59,627 bases of DNA from Acidimicrobiia bacterium. Lineage in GTDB: Bacteria; Actinomycetota; Acidimicrobiia; Acidimicrobiales; Aldehydirespiratoraceae. The notes under the pieces were generated by a model. The model saw only the letters and a list, made by a program, of their open reading frames with translations, searched no databases and had not been told where the DNA came from. A program made the position numbers and the translations under genes. The DNA lies in contig QIIW01000142.1 of the NCBI GenBank assembly GCA_003231645.1, forward strand, positions 1 to 59,627. Direction: 5' to 3'. Positions 35,630-44,273 of the stretch are shown piece after piece (position 1 is the stretch's first letter; every line of letters begins with the position of its first letter).

Positions 35630-36682
35630 GTGAACAACTCGATCTACAGCTACCGCACGGGGAACGATGACATCGACCGGGAGATACTCGACCTGGTCGA
35701 GGTCATCGATCCGGCCGATCGGGAGTTGGTCTTCGAGATGGTCGTCACCGCCATGAGGCTGGGACGCGAAGACGTCGAGCGGGGTGATCTCAAGCTCGTG
35801 ACCGCCGCGATCAAGGAGCTGCGGTACTCGTTCCAGGTATTCGCGCCCTATGCCGATGTCATGAAATGCACCATCTTCGGCAGCGCCCGCATCGAGCACG
35901 GTGATCCGGCCTACCGCTGTGCCCATGATTTTGCCCGTGCGATCGCGGCGGCCGGATGGATGGTGATCACCGGTGCCGGACCGGGCATCATGCAGGCCGG
36001 CCACGAGGGGGCCGGCCGCGACAACAGCTTCGGTGTCAACATCATGTTGCCGTTCGAGACCGACGCCAATCCGGTGATCGCCGGTGATCCGAAGCTGATC
36101 AACTTTCGCTACTTCTTCACCCGCAAGGTGATGTTCATGAAAGAGTCCCACGGCTACGTACTCCTTCCCGGCGGCTTCGGCACCATGGACGAGACCTTCG
36201 AGCTGCTGACTCTGATCCAGACCGGAAAGACTCCGCCGGCACCGGTCGTGCTGCTCGATCCCCCTGGCGGCACGTACTGGCAGAATTGGCGCCGCTTCAT
36301 CGAACAGGAACTCCGGGACGGCGGGCTCATCTCCAGCGACGATCTCTGCTTGGTGCGACTCACCGATTCGGTTGACGAGGCGGTCGCCGAAATCTGTAGT
36401 TTCTACAACACATACCATTCGATGCGATTCGTCGGCCCTCGCCTGGTGATCAGGCTCAAACGCGAGGTCGGTGACGATGAGCTGGTGATTCTGAACCATG
36501 ACTTCTCCGACATCGTCAAGACAGGGGCCATCGAGCGGATCGGTCCGACGGAGCCCGAGATGCGCGACGGTGACGAAATCGACCTGCATCGCATCGCGTT
36601 CCGATTCGATCGTCACGCCTTGGCGCGGCTGCGTCGCCTGATTGACCGACTGAACCACCCCCCCGATCCGTCGGTGTCGTAG
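35630..36682 (+). CDS. LOG-family protein (nucleotide 5'-monophosphate nucleosidase-like)
   Basis: 350 residues; the core (about 85-265) is the Rossmann-like LOG/lysine-decarboxylase-fold domain with GAGPGIMQAGHEGAG (123-137) and the substrate motif PGGFGTMDETFE. Members hydrolyse cytokinin or nucleoside monophosphates to base plus ribose phosphate. It is longer than the compact LOG enzymes, with extra helical N- and C-terminal segments (DIDREILDLVEVIDPADREL; an acidic DEIDLHRI tail), so it is nearer to the long type. GTG 35630; no strong ribosome site. Stands alone, convergent with the next gene. Confidence 0.87.
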   Translation: MNNSIYSYRTGNDDIDREILDLVEVIDPADRELVFEMVVTAMRLGREDVERGDLKLVTAAIKELRYSFQVFAPYADVMKCTIFGSARIEHGDPAYRCAHDFARAIAAAGWMVITGAGPGIMQAGHEGAGRDNSFGVNIMLPFETDANPVIAGDPKLINFRYFFTRKVMFMKESHGYVLLPGGFGTMDETFELLTLIQTGKTPPAPVVLLDPPGGTYWQNWRRFIEQELRDGGLISSDDLCLVRLTDSVDEAVAEICSFYNTYHSMRFVGPRLVIRLKREVGDDELVILNHDFSDIVKTGAIERIGPTEPEMRDGDEIDLHRIAFRFDRHALARLRRLIDRLNHPPDPSVS

Positions 36683-36692
36683 CCGACCGGGA

Positions 36693-36896
36693 TCACTTGA
36701 ACGTGTGGTCGGGCTCCGCGAGGAGATGGACCGCCTTCTCGACCGCTCGGCGGGCCCGGGTCAGCCGCTTTTCGTCGACCGGCAGTTCGGTCCCGCCGGC
36801 GTCGATCGACTCGCGCAGACGCACGATCGCCAGGTCGGCAAGCTCCTCGGCAATGATCTCGAGACGGTTGCGGATCTCGTCGAATTCTCCGGCCAC
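36693..36896 (-). CDS. Small helical hypothetical protein
   Basis: 67 residues, mostly charged helix (EIRNRLEIIAEELADLAIVRL, then EKRLTRARRAVEKAVHLLAEP), compatible with a short coiled coil. Function not recognised. GTG 36896; no clear ribosome site. It lies between two rightward genes on the opposite strand. Clean charge periodicity and the lack of any other gene in the gap support it. Confidence 0.62.
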   Translation of the reverse strand: MAGEFDEIRNRLEIIAEELADLAIVRLRESIDAGGTELPVDEKRLTRARRAVEKAVHLLAEPDHTFK

Positions 36897-36938
36897 GGGA
36901 TCACGCTATAGGCAGCCACCGGCGGTACCGTCGCTGCG

Positions 36939-37679
36939 ATGTCTCACCTCGACGACCTTCACGAATGGGTCAGCTTCACGGACTCCGACGGTGATTCGTG
37001 GCAATTCGACGTCACGTTCATGACCAGCAGCTACATGTGCATCTACGGCCGCGGATGCCCGGGGGTCTTCACCGAGCTCGCACCCGAGTACGAGCACGGA
37101 TGCTGCACCTACGGTGCGCACTTCGTCGACACGCAAGACCGCCGTTCGATTGGCGAGAAAGCCGCCCAGCTGACCGAGGACGAATGGGAACTGGCAGGCC
37201 GTGCGGCTGAGATGGGAGGGCCGATCCACAAGAACGACGAAGGGGAATGGATGACGCAGAGCGTCGATGATGCCTGCATATTCCTGAATCGGCCCGGTCA
37301 CCGCAACGGGGCAGGCTGTGCGTTGCACCTAGCGGCGCTGGCACGCGGTGAGCGTCCGATCGACTGGAAGCCCGATGTCTGCTGGCAAGTGCCGATCAGG
37401 TTCGACGACTCGACCGACGACAACGGTCACACCACCCACATCGTCAGGGAGTGGAAGCGGCGCGACTGGGGTGAGGGCGGCTCAGAATTTGCCTGGTGGT
37501 GTACCGATGACCCGCTGGCTTTCGTGGGCGATCGACCGGTCTGGAAGTCACATCGCGACGAGATCATCGAGATCACCGGTGCGGAACCGTACGAGATGCT
37601 GGTCGACTACCTGACCGCCGGGTCCGATCGCATCTTCCTGCCCCACCCGCAGGTCCGCCGGGCCGATACCAGGGCCTGA
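36939..37679 (+). CDS. Cys-rich hypothetical protein
   Basis: 246 residues, not recognised with confidence. Cysteines cluster as YMCIYGRGCPG, EHGCCTYG and later DDACIFLN, GAGCALH and PDVCW, with His residues between, suggesting a zinc or iron-sulfur site as in YkgJ/DUF3109-type proteins (weak resemblance). No signal peptide, so cytoplasmic. The C-terminal half is acidic and Trp-rich (REWKRRDWGEGGSEFAWWC). ATG 36939; a McrB-like ATPase gene follows after 60 bp, separated by a hairpin. Confidence 0.72.
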   Translation: MSHLDDLHEWVSFTDSDGDSWQFDVTFMTSSYMCIYGRGCPGVFTELAPEYEHGCCTYGAHFVDTQDRRSIGEKAAQLTEDEWELAGRAAEMGGPIHKNDEGEWMTQSVDDACIFLNRPGHRNGAGCALHLAALARGERPIDWKPDVCWQVPIRFDDSTDDNGHTTHIVREWKRRDWGEGGSEFAWWCTDDPLAFVGDRPVWKSHRDEIIEITGAEPYEMLVDYLTAGSDRIFLPHPQVRRADTRA

Positions 37680-37708
37680 TTTCTCACCTTCGCCACGATC
37701 GAGGCTCA

Positions 37709-37731
37709 GGTCGGGCCGAAATCGGCCGACC
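37709..37731 (+). terminator. Bulged hairpin before the McrB-like gene
   Basis: GGTCGG (37709-37714) pairs with CCGACC (37726-37731) and CCGA (37716-37719) with TCGG (37722-37725), leaving one bulged G and an AA loop; AAAA follows (37732-37735 region). It lies between the Cys-rich gene stop and the ATPase start and may end the former transcript. Confidence 0.45.
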
Positions 37732-37739
37732 AAAACGGT

Positions 37740-38675
37740 GTGCCATCGTTCACCACCAGGGATCTTCAGGCCGCCGTCGATGAAGCGGGCCTGATCCTTC
37801 CCCTCCACGTCGTCGATCAGTTGGTCGCCGCCATCGATTCTGGCAAGCACGTCATCCTGACCGGCCCCCCTGGGACCGGAAAGACAACACTCGCCTACCT
37901 GGCCGCCGAAGTGGCGCGCCGGTCGATGCTGTGCACCGGCTATCTGCCGACCACCGCGACCACGGAGTGGACGACCTTCGAGACCATCGGTGGGCTTCAG
38001 CCGACAGCCGAAGGGCTGATCTTTCGACCGGGGCTGTTCGTCGACGCCATCGAGAACGGCCGCTGGCTGGTGATCGATGAGCTCAATCGGTCGAACTTCG
38101 ACCGCGCCTTCGGTCAACTGTTCACCGTCCTGTCCGGCTCACCCGTGGTACTCCCCTTCCGGCGCAAGGGTCAGGTGAACCAGGTGGCGCTGGTTCCGGC
38201 GGGAGTTCAGGCGCCGGCGGACTCCGATGTGATCAGGGTGCCGGCGGGATGGCGGATCATCGCCACGATGAACGTATTCGACAAGAACCTTCTCTTCGAG
38301 ATGTCGTACGCACTCATGCGCAGGTTCGCCTTCATCGAGGTCGGCTCGCCGAGCGAAGAGGCGTTCCGGTCGCTTCTCGCCGGCCGCGGTTCGATCGTGG
38401 AACGCCTGCTACTGCTTCGGGAGTTCGCCGACCTGGGGCCGGCCGTCTACCTCGACGCCGCCAAGTATGCGGCCCGTCGAAGTCTCGACGCCATCACCGA
38501 CTCGCGGTTGCTCTACGAAGTCTTCTACGCCTACTTCCTTCCCCAGTTCGAAGGAATGGGAGAGCGGCGCGCCATGACTCTCTACCGTGCAATTGCCGCC
38601 GAACTCGACGGTCCCGAACAGCATGAGGTACAACGCACGATCGGCGACGTCCTCGGTATCGAACTCGCGGTCTGA
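37740..38675 (+). CDS. McrB/MoxR-like AAA+ ATPase
   Basis: 311 residues, motor domain only. Walker A GPPGTGKT (42-49), Walker B LVIDELNRSNFDRAFGQLF, and the sensor block IATMNVFDKNLLFEMSYALMRRF; the ELNR and MNxxD-type motifs are signatures of the McrB/AAA_5 branch rather than MoxR proper. It lacks the N-terminal DNA-recognition domain of classical McrB. GTG 37740 is the only start near the domain edge. The partner gene begins 6 bp after its stop, so they form a two-gene unit. Could be restriction-like or a MoxR-type chaperone. Confidence 0.85.
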   Translation: MPSFTTRDLQAAVDEAGLILPLHVVDQLVAAIDSGKHVILTGPPGTGKTTLAYLAAEVARRSMLCTGYLPTTATTEWTTFETIGGLQPTAEGLIFRPGLFVDAIENGRWLVIDELNRSNFDRAFGQLFTVLSGSPVVLPFRRKGQVNQVALVPAGVQAPADSDVIRVPAGWRIIATMNVFDKNLLFEMSYALMRRFAFIEVGSPSEEAFRSLLAGRGSIVERLLLLREFADLGPAVYLDAAKYAARRSLDAITDSRLLYEVFYAYFLPQFEGMGERRAMTLYRAIAAELDGPEQHEVQRTIGDVLGIELAV

Positions 38676-38680
38676 ACGTC

Positions 38681-39685
38681 GTGGCCGTGTCGATCACGAC
38701 GGGTCCCGGCCCCGGCGAGGCGGGTTTCGCCCACTGTGTTCCCACCGAGGAACTCTGGCGGCGTCTGGCCCGACCCTTTGATGTGGGTGAGGTCGCCGAG
38801 GTCCTCCTGGGCATTCCGGCCGATGTGATCACCCAACTTGCCGATGTCGTGATCTCGACCGGCGAAGAGGCGACCGTCCTTCTCGAAACCATGCCGACAC
38901 TGCTGCGGAGACTCCGGATGGGCAGCAACGACAGTGTGGAGCGAAGCGCGTCGGGGGTTCGGGGGCCGGTGCTGTGGGCCGAAACCGTGGCGGCACGATC
39001 GTCGAGTTTCGGCCACACGGGTGTCTACGTCTGCAGCGTCCCCGGGCGTGACTACGATGTGATCGAGAATCGTCTGCTGGTGGCGGCGCTGAAGACGTTG
39101 GTGCAGGCCGGGGGGCGGGTACGTGCGCTGATCGGGCCCGAAGACGACAACGACGAACTGGCGTCGCGCGCCCTGATCAACATCGATATGGCGGCCCACT
39201 ATCTCGGCCACCGGGCACTCGCACAGGTGCGGCCCTCGACCCGGACCGGACGGCGCTCTCTGCGGTCAATGGCCTCGGGACGGGGCGCCGCCGCCTACCG
39301 GCCCGCGGTGGCCCTGCTGGAGAAGGCGGCCGAACCGTTAGAGGCGGAAGAACTGATGCCGTTCTGCGACCGGTCGACGCGGATGCACCACCGACTCCTG
39401 CTGGCGGCGATGGACGCGCTGGAATCGCGGGGTTCGAGGCTGCCCGGCCTGAGGACGGAATCGGGAACCTTGATCGTCGGGCCGTTCGACTACGTTTCCC
39501 CGCGCCCGGCCCGCGACGGTTCTCCGCGCATCGCCCTGCTGCGCGGCCGCGATCTGGTGATCGCACTCGACCCGGCCAGGGTCGGGGTGGGAGGAGTCGA
39601 CGCAGCTCAGGTGGGTTGTAGGCGGCTGGTGTCGGTGTCGACGCCAGTAGAAGTCACCAAGGTGGTGAACGCCTGGGGGCGATGA
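38681..39685 (+). CDS. Unrecognised partner of the McrB-like ATPase
   Basis: 334 residues. The segment DYDVIENRLLVAALKTLVQAG (about 126-146) resembles the ENR-L motif in the DUF2357/McrC family, and the helical stretch AYRPAVALLEKAAEPLEAEEL that follows fits the same region. A PD-(D/E)xK nuclease site (D...D/E-x-K) is not visible; the end reads LRGRDLVIALDPARVGVGG. So it may be a McrC-like subunit without nuclease, or an unrelated adaptor (inference). GTG 38681, tightly spaced after the ATPase. No signal peptide or membrane helix. Confidence 0.78.
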   Translation: MAVSITTGPGPGEAGFAHCVPTEELWRRLARPFDVGEVAEVLLGIPADVITQLADVVISTGEEATVLLETMPTLLRRLRMGSNDSVERSASGVRGPVLWAETVAARSSSFGHTGVYVCSVPGRDYDVIENRLLVAALKTLVQAGGRVRALIGPEDDNDELASRALINIDMAAHYLGHRALAQVRPSTRTGRRSLRSMASGRGAAAYRPAVALLEKAAEPLEAEELMPFCDRSTRMHHRLLLAAMDALESRGSRLPGLRTESGTLIVGPFDYVSPRPARDGSPRIALLRGRDLVIALDPARVGVGGVDAAQVGCRRLVSVSTPVEVTKVVNAWGR

Positions 39686-39752
39686 CCGACGATACGAATA
39701 TGACCGCTGGGATCAGTCGGAGCGAGTCGGTGAGCGTGTAGACAGGTCCGAA

Positions 39753-41450
39753 GTGAAGAAGTACCTCTCCTTGGTGGTCCGCGGCCACGATGTCCGATTG
39801 TTGGCGGCCTCGGTCGCCACCGGAGTCCTTACCGCGGTCATCATTTCGATATTCCAGGCGCTCACCGAGGCGGTCGCGCTCACCTGGCTGTTCAAGCAGG
39901 CGCTCACCGTGGTGATGCTCGGGCCGATAGTCGGAATCGGGGCCGCCTACCTCCTGCTCCGCTACGTCGGACGTGGCACGTCGTCGGCCACCTCCGACGA
40001 GTTCGTGCGCTCGTTCCATGATCGCCACCCACGGTTGCCGATGTCGGAACTCCCGGGCAAGATGTTGGCCGGCGCCGCCTCGATGGGTTTCGGCGCCGCC
40101 CTCGGGCTTGAGGGCCCATCGGTCTACGCCGGGTCGTCGGTGGGTCTGTGGATCCACAAGCGGGCTGGGCATTGGCTCAAGCGCGACGAAGCCAAGCTCC
40201 TCCTCACCGCCGGGGCAGCGGCCGGAATCTCGGCGGTGTTCAAGGCGCCGGCCACCGGCGTGATGTTCGCCATGGAAACTCCCTACCGTGACGACGTCAC
40301 CCCCCAGGCCCTGCTGCCGTCGCTTCTCGCTTCGGCCGCCAGCTACGCAACGTTCGTGTCGCTGGTCGGAACCAAGCCGGTGATTCCCCTCTTCGACGCG
40401 GGCAGCGCGTTCATCACCAATGAGGCCGGTAGTTCGGCCTTCGGAGTGCGCGCCGTGGATCTGCTCGGTGCCCTGTTGCTGGGAGTGGCCGCGGGGCTTG
40501 CGGGCCGTGGCTTCGCCTGGCTGGTCAGGCGGGCCAAGAGGGCCACCCATGAGACCCCGGCCGCGACCCGACTCCTGACAGGTGGGGCCGTACTCGCCCT
40601 GCTGGCACTCGTGGCCCAAATCGCATTCGGTTCGCCCCTCACACTCGGACCCGGCAGCGAGGCCATGACATGGGTGCTCGGGGGACATGGTCTGGGGCTC
40701 ATCGCCCTGCTTCTCGGGCTTCGTATAGCGGCCACCGTCGTGTCGGTCTACGCGGGCGGGGTGGGCGGCCTCTTCATTCCGCTTTCTGTGCAGGGTCTGA
40801 TACTCGGTCAGTTCGTCGGATCCGCGGTCGGACAGGGCAACACCCCGCTCTACCCCGTCCTCGGTCTGGCTGCCTTCCTGGGGGCCGGCTACCGGGTCCC
40901 GATCACCGCGGTGATGTTCGTGGCCGAGACCACGGGAGGTGTCGGCTCACTCGTCGTGCCGGCCTTGGTCGCCGCGGCGGTGAGCCAGGTGGTGGCGGGC
41001 CCGGGTTCGGTGTCCGGCTTCCAGATGTCGCATCGCCAGGGGCATCTGGAGCGTCGCTTCACGCTGCCACTGACGTCGATTCTGACCACCGACGTCCTCA
41101 CGGTGCCACCCGATGCCACCATCTCCGAGTTCGTCTATTCCCACGTCCTCGGCCGGCGAGAGCGGGTGGTGCCCGTGGTCAGCGACGAGGGATATCAGGG
41201 TATGGCCAGGCTGGCCGACATCTCCGAGATCGACCGCGACCAGTGGGAGGATCTCACCATCGGCGAATGCATGGCGGCCGACCATCCGACGGCGAGACCG
41301 ACGTGGACCCTGCGTGACGCAGTCGCGGCCATGCAGGAGGCCGATGTCGACGTGCTGGCCGTGATCGACGAGGATGGGACGTTCATCGGCACCGTCAAGG
41401 AACTCGATATCTTGAAACTCGACGAGATTCTGGACGAGACCGGCGGCTGA
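39753..41450 (+). CDS. ClC-family chloride channel/antiporter with CBS pair
   Basis: 565 residues. Membrane part (about 10-425) with the gate motif LGLEGPSVYAGSSVG, keeping the gating Glu of GREGP although Arg is Leu, and GGVGGLFIPLSVQG, equivalent to GGxFxP. The first ion-filter motif GSGIP is not recognisable (GRGTSSATSDE). C-terminal CBS domains follow: LTTDVLTVPPDATISEFV and MAADHPTARPTWTLRDAVAAM, likely binding adenine nucleotides. GTG 39753 (MKKYLS). Function is chloride or related anion transport; substrate and mode are not determined. Confidence 0.92.
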   Translation: MKKYLSLVVRGHDVRLLAASVATGVLTAVIISIFQALTEAVALTWLFKQALTVVMLGPIVGIGAAYLLLRYVGRGTSSATSDEFVRSFHDRHPRLPMSELPGKMLAGAASMGFGAALGLEGPSVYAGSSVGLWIHKRAGHWLKRDEAKLLLTAGAAAGISAVFKAPATGVMFAMETPYRDDVTPQALLPSLLASAASYATFVSLVGTKPVIPLFDAGSAFITNEAGSSAFGVRAVDLLGALLLGVAAGLAGRGFAWLVRRAKRATHETPAATRLLTGGAVLALLALVAQIAFGSPLTLGPGSEAMTWVLGGHGLGLIALLLGLRIAATVVSVYAGGVGGLFIPLSVQGLILGQFVGSAVGQGNTPLYPVLGLAAFLGAGYRVPITAVMFVAETTGGVGSLVVPALVAAAVSQVVAGPGSVSGFQMSHRQGHLERRFTLPLTSILTTDVLTVPPDATISEFVYSHVLGRRERVVPVVSDEGYQGMARLADISEIDRDQWEDLTIGECMAADHPTARPTWTLRDAVAAMQEADVDVLAVIDEDGTFIGTVKELDILKLDEILDETGG

Positions 41451-41492
41451 GCCGAGCCGGCGGGTGCCACGAGCGGGACTTCTGATCGACCG

Positions 41493-41666
41493 TCAGTCCT
41501 CGTCGACGTCGGATTCTGCGAATTCGGCCGCCCATGCCGCGTGCTCGGGCTTCTCCGGCTCGGAGTCGTCATCCTCGAAATTGTGGAGGAGCGCTTCGAA
41601 GTCGCCGTCGTGAGAGCGTTTCAGCTCCCTCGCTTCCTCGTAGCGCCGGTGTCGCCCCTTTTTCAC
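41493..41666 (-). CDS. 57-residue charged protein
   Basis: Reads KKGRHRRYEEARELKRSHDG at the N-terminus and ends in acidic ESDVDED; basic head, acidic tail, with a Trp/Phe patch HAAWAAEFAE between. Function unknown. GTG 41666 is preceded by AAGGAG with 8-base spacing, which is the main evidence that this short frame is translated. It lies alone between ClC and RNase D genes. Confidence 0.68.
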   Translation of the reverse strand: MKKGRHRRYEEARELKRSHDGDFEALLHNFEDDDSEPEKPEHAAWAAEFAESDVDED

Positions 41667-41758
41667 GGCTCCAGCTCCTTGGTCAATTCGTCAAGGTGTC
41701 AGAGTGTAACCATCGCGGCCGCCTCAGCGACGCCCGGTGAGGACGCCACGGCACCGGA

Positions 41759-42925
41759 TCAGCCGGAAATCAGCGGCCGGCGGGACCGGTCTTCGAGGAC
41801 GACGACCCCGTGGTCGAACGCCAGCGCGGCGTCGCCGGAAACGAGCCGTTTGATCGGCTCTCCGGCGATGTCGGCCCGCCACCCGAATGCGAGCCGGGCG
41901 TCGGAATCGCCCCGCACCAACGCCTCGACATCCGCCCTCGTGGCCAGCAGAGCCGGGTCAAGGTGGGTGTCCCGGGCTATCTGGTTGACCCACGCCGCCA
42001 CCAGGGCGACCGCCGGACGGAGTTCCCTGGACTGGTCCCGTCGGTTGGTCGACCGGGGTGGTGTCCAGTTGAGTTCGACGCCCTCGGCCACGGCATCGAT
42101 GATCTGTCGGCCGAGCGAGCCGCGTGCCATGCCCTTGTCCACGCCGCGGATCTGGGCCAGGGAGTCCACCGAATCGGGGGCTGCCTGGGCGATCGACACC
42201 ACAGCCATGTCGGCGACGACGAACCTGGCCGGCTGATCGATCTCGGCGGCGCGACGCTCACGCCATGCTGCCACCGACCTGGCCACGCTGAGGGTACGAC
42301 CCCTCAGATGACGGGCTTCCTTGATTCGCAGCCAGGCCTCGTCGGGTGGACGGGGCCCGTGGGGTCGGGTGCGTACGATCTCACATTCGTCCTGCGCCCA
42401 TTGCAGCCTCGACCGCTCCTCGAGTTGGGCCACGATCCGGTCGTGGAGTTCGAGCAGGCGGGCCACATCGGAGGCGGCATATTCGAGTTGGTCAGGCTTG
42501 AGCGGCCGCCTCAGCCAATCGGTGAGCCGGTTGGTCTTGGCCAGGTGAACACCGAGTTCGCGTTCGTGCAAGGCGGCCAACGACGGCGTCGACAGGCCGA
42601 GGAATCCGGCAGCCACCTGGGTGTCGAACAATCGCTTGGGGATCTCCCCGCAGGCCTGCTCGAGTACCTCGAGGTCCTGGGTGCATGCGTGCAATACGGC
42701 AAGGGCATCGCTCTGCATGAGTTTCGCCAACGGTTGCATGTCGATGGCAAGTGGATCGATGAGTACCAGACCATCCTGCCAGGCAATCTGGAGGAGGGCG
42801 AGCTTCGGCCAGTAGGTGCGTTCGCGATGGAACTCGGTGTCGAGTGCGTAGCGGGGCTCGTCACAGAGAACCGCGATCACGTCGAGGAGGCCCCGGTCGG
42901 TGTCTATGTAGCGGGTCTTCGCCAT
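41759..42925 (-). CDS. rnd: Ribonuclease D-like 3'-5' exonuclease with HRDC domain
   Basis: 388 residues. DEDD exonuclease: Exo I ALDTEFHRERTYWPKLALLQI (Asp/Glu metal ligands), Exo II HACTQDLEVLEQAC, Exo III YAASDVARLLELHDRI. An HRDC domain follows (about 210-290), and a second helical C-terminal domain after it, as in actinobacterial RNase D. Trims tRNA and other stable RNA 3' ends. ATG 42925 begins the conserved segment AKTRYIDTDRGLLDVI; the upstream extension of this frame is the shadow of the rhodanese gene. Seven bases after the rhodanese stop, so one operon. Confidence 0.93.
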   Translation of the reverse strand: MAKTRYIDTDRGLLDVIAVLCDEPRYALDTEFHRERTYWPKLALLQIAWQDGLVLIDPLAIDMQPLAKLMQSDALAVLHACTQDLEVLEQACGEIPKRLFDTQVAAGFLGLSTPSLAALHERELGVHLAKTNRLTDWLRRPLKPDQLEYAASDVARLLELHDRIVAQLEERSRLQWAQDECEIVRTRPHGPRPPDEAWLRIKEARHLRGRTLSVARSVAAWRERRAAEIDQPARFVVADMAVVSIAQAAPDSVDSLAQIRGVDKGMARGSLGRQIIDAVAEGVELNWTPPRSTNRRDQSRELRPAVALVAAWVNQIARDTHLDPALLATRADVEALVRGDSDARLAFGWRADIAGEPIKRLVSGDAALAFDHGVVVLEDRSRRPLISG

Positions 42926-42932
42926 CAGCGTC

Positions 42933-43256
42933 TCAGCACGAAGATCCGCCGCCGAGAACCTCTTTGCCGGACTTGACCCACGCGTTGGTTCCGCCGGCCA
43001 CGTTGTGGGCGTCGAGACCGTTGGTCCGCAGGAACTCGACGGCGCGCCCGCTGCGTGCCCCACTCGCACAGATGAGGTAGATGGGGCGGTTATCGGCAAA
43101 ACGGTGAAGCGACTCGGCGACCTCACCGAGGGGAACGAGTACGGCTCCGTCGACATGGGCGGTTTCGAACTCGGAGGGTTCGCGCACGTCGTAGAGAGGC
43201 GCGTCGTCGGCCAGGGCCCTGGCGAGCTCATCGACGCTGATCTGGGGAAATGGCAT
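42933..43256 (-). CDS. Single-domain rhodanese-like protein
   Basis: 107 residues, one rhodanese domain: YDVREPSEFETAHVDGAVLVP, active-site loop LICASGARSGRA with Cys63, and NVAGGTNAWVKSG. Carries sulfane sulfur; candidate sulfur source for the tRNA-thiolation genes or cyanide/thiosulfate metabolism (inference). ATG 43256 is preceded by AGGAG. Ends CxxC-less GGGSSC. Operon with RNase D. Confidence 0.92.
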   Translation of the reverse strand: MPFPQISVDELARALADDAPLYDVREPSEFETAHVDGAVLVPLGEVAESLHRFADNRPIYLICASGARSGRAVEFLRTNGLDAHNVAGGTNAWVKSGKEVLGGGSSC

Positions 43257-43293
43257 TGAATCTCCTGGTAGATGTGAGGAGGATACCGCCGCT

Positions 43294-43884
43294 TCAATCG
43301 GTGAAACGCGGCGACCTCGCCGCCAGATCGGCCGGTCGATCGGCATCGCGATAGGCGGTCGGGTCATCGACACGGAAACGACGGACTCCAAGACCGACCA
43401 CGGCGCCTCTGATTGAGCGTTCGCCGGCAAGGAATGCGGTTCGCAGCAGGGTCCTGCACGAGCGGTTCCACGCAGATTGGAGCCATTGCGCATGCCCTTC
43501 GACCACCGGTACGGCCACGTCGTGCTCACCGAGCGAATCGCGGAGCAGCACGACCGCGTCGCGTGAAGGGTCGAGCAGATCGCACGACATCACAATGACG
43601 ATGTCGGTCTCGATGTGGTCGAGGGCGCAGATCACCGCCCCGAGCGGGCCATCACCGGGCCACTCATCGGCGAGGTGGGTAAGTCCCATCGATGTGATCG
43701 TCGCCTCGACTCCGCCGACGGCTACCACCGGTGAGAGTCCGGCCTGGTGCATGGCTTCGGCACACCTCCAGGCCATGGCCCGACCGTCGATCTCGAGGCT
43801 CGCCTTGTCGGTTCCCATCCGCCGGCTCGACCCGCCGGTGAGCACCGCTCCGCCGACCGAAGGTGTGTCGGGTCGCTCTTGCAC
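43294..43884 (-). CDS. MobA-like molybdenum cofactor guanylyltransferase
   Basis: 196-residue nucleotidyltransferase. The signature LTGGSSRRMGTDKASLEIDG (about 15-34) is the MobA GTP-binding loop; VIVMSCDLLDPSRDAV holds the metal-binding Asp. Attaches GMP to molybdopterin to make the bis-MGD cofactor. GTG 43884 starts just before the conserved loop; no ribosome site is obvious. MobA homologues also act in FAD/other nucleotide transfer, so the symbol is left open. Divergent from the small membrane gene. Confidence 0.86.
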   Translation of the reverse strand: MQERPDTPSVGGAVLTGGSSRRMGTDKASLEIDGRAMAWRCAEAMHQAGLSPVVAVGGVEATITSMGLTHLADEWPGDGPLGAVICALDHIETDIVIVMSCDLLDPSRDAVVLLRDSLGEHDVAVPVVEGHAQWLQSAWNRSCRTLLRTAFLAGERSIRGAVVGLGVRRFRVDDPTAYRDADRPADLAARSPRFTD

Positions 43885-43931
43885 GGGGGGAACTCTAGTG
43901 CCAACCCCGGCCGTCACCGGGCCGCTAGCGT

Positions 43932-44258
43932 GTGGCTGTGCTGCCCGACTGGCTTGACGCCAACACACTCCAATGGCTGATACTCGGAGCGATCGCGGTG
44001 TTGGTGGTCGCCATGTTGATGATCATTCGCTTCATTCAGAAGCTGGTGACGAAGACGGCCTTACTGGCAGTGGTCTTGGGCTTGGGTTGGTCGCTGTGGG
44101 CGCAACGGGCCGACCTGGGTGATTGCCTGCAGACCTGCGAGTGCAGCCTCTACGGCAAGGAGGTTCGTGTCACCTACGACCAACTGCCGCAGATGGTGAA
44201 GGAGAGGATCGCTTCCGGCGACACCAGCGTGTGCCCCAATATCGTCGCCTCCGGTTGA
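43932..44258 (+). CDS. Small one- or two-helix membrane protein
   Basis: 108 residues: hydrophobic helices at about 15-34 and 41-56 (KTALLAVVLGLGWSLWAQ), then a soluble tail with CLQTCEC and a distal Cys (SVCPNI) that may form disulfides outside. Unknown function. GTG 43932 or GTG 43938. Convergent with pyruvate kinase. Confidence 0.75.
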   Translation: MAVLPDWLDANTLQWLILGAIAVLVVAMLMIIRFIQKLVTKTALLAVVLGLGWSLWAQRADLGDCLQTCECSLYGKEVRVTYDQLPQMVKERIASGDTSVCPNIVASG

Positions 44259-44273
44259 GCGGGCCTGGTCGGC

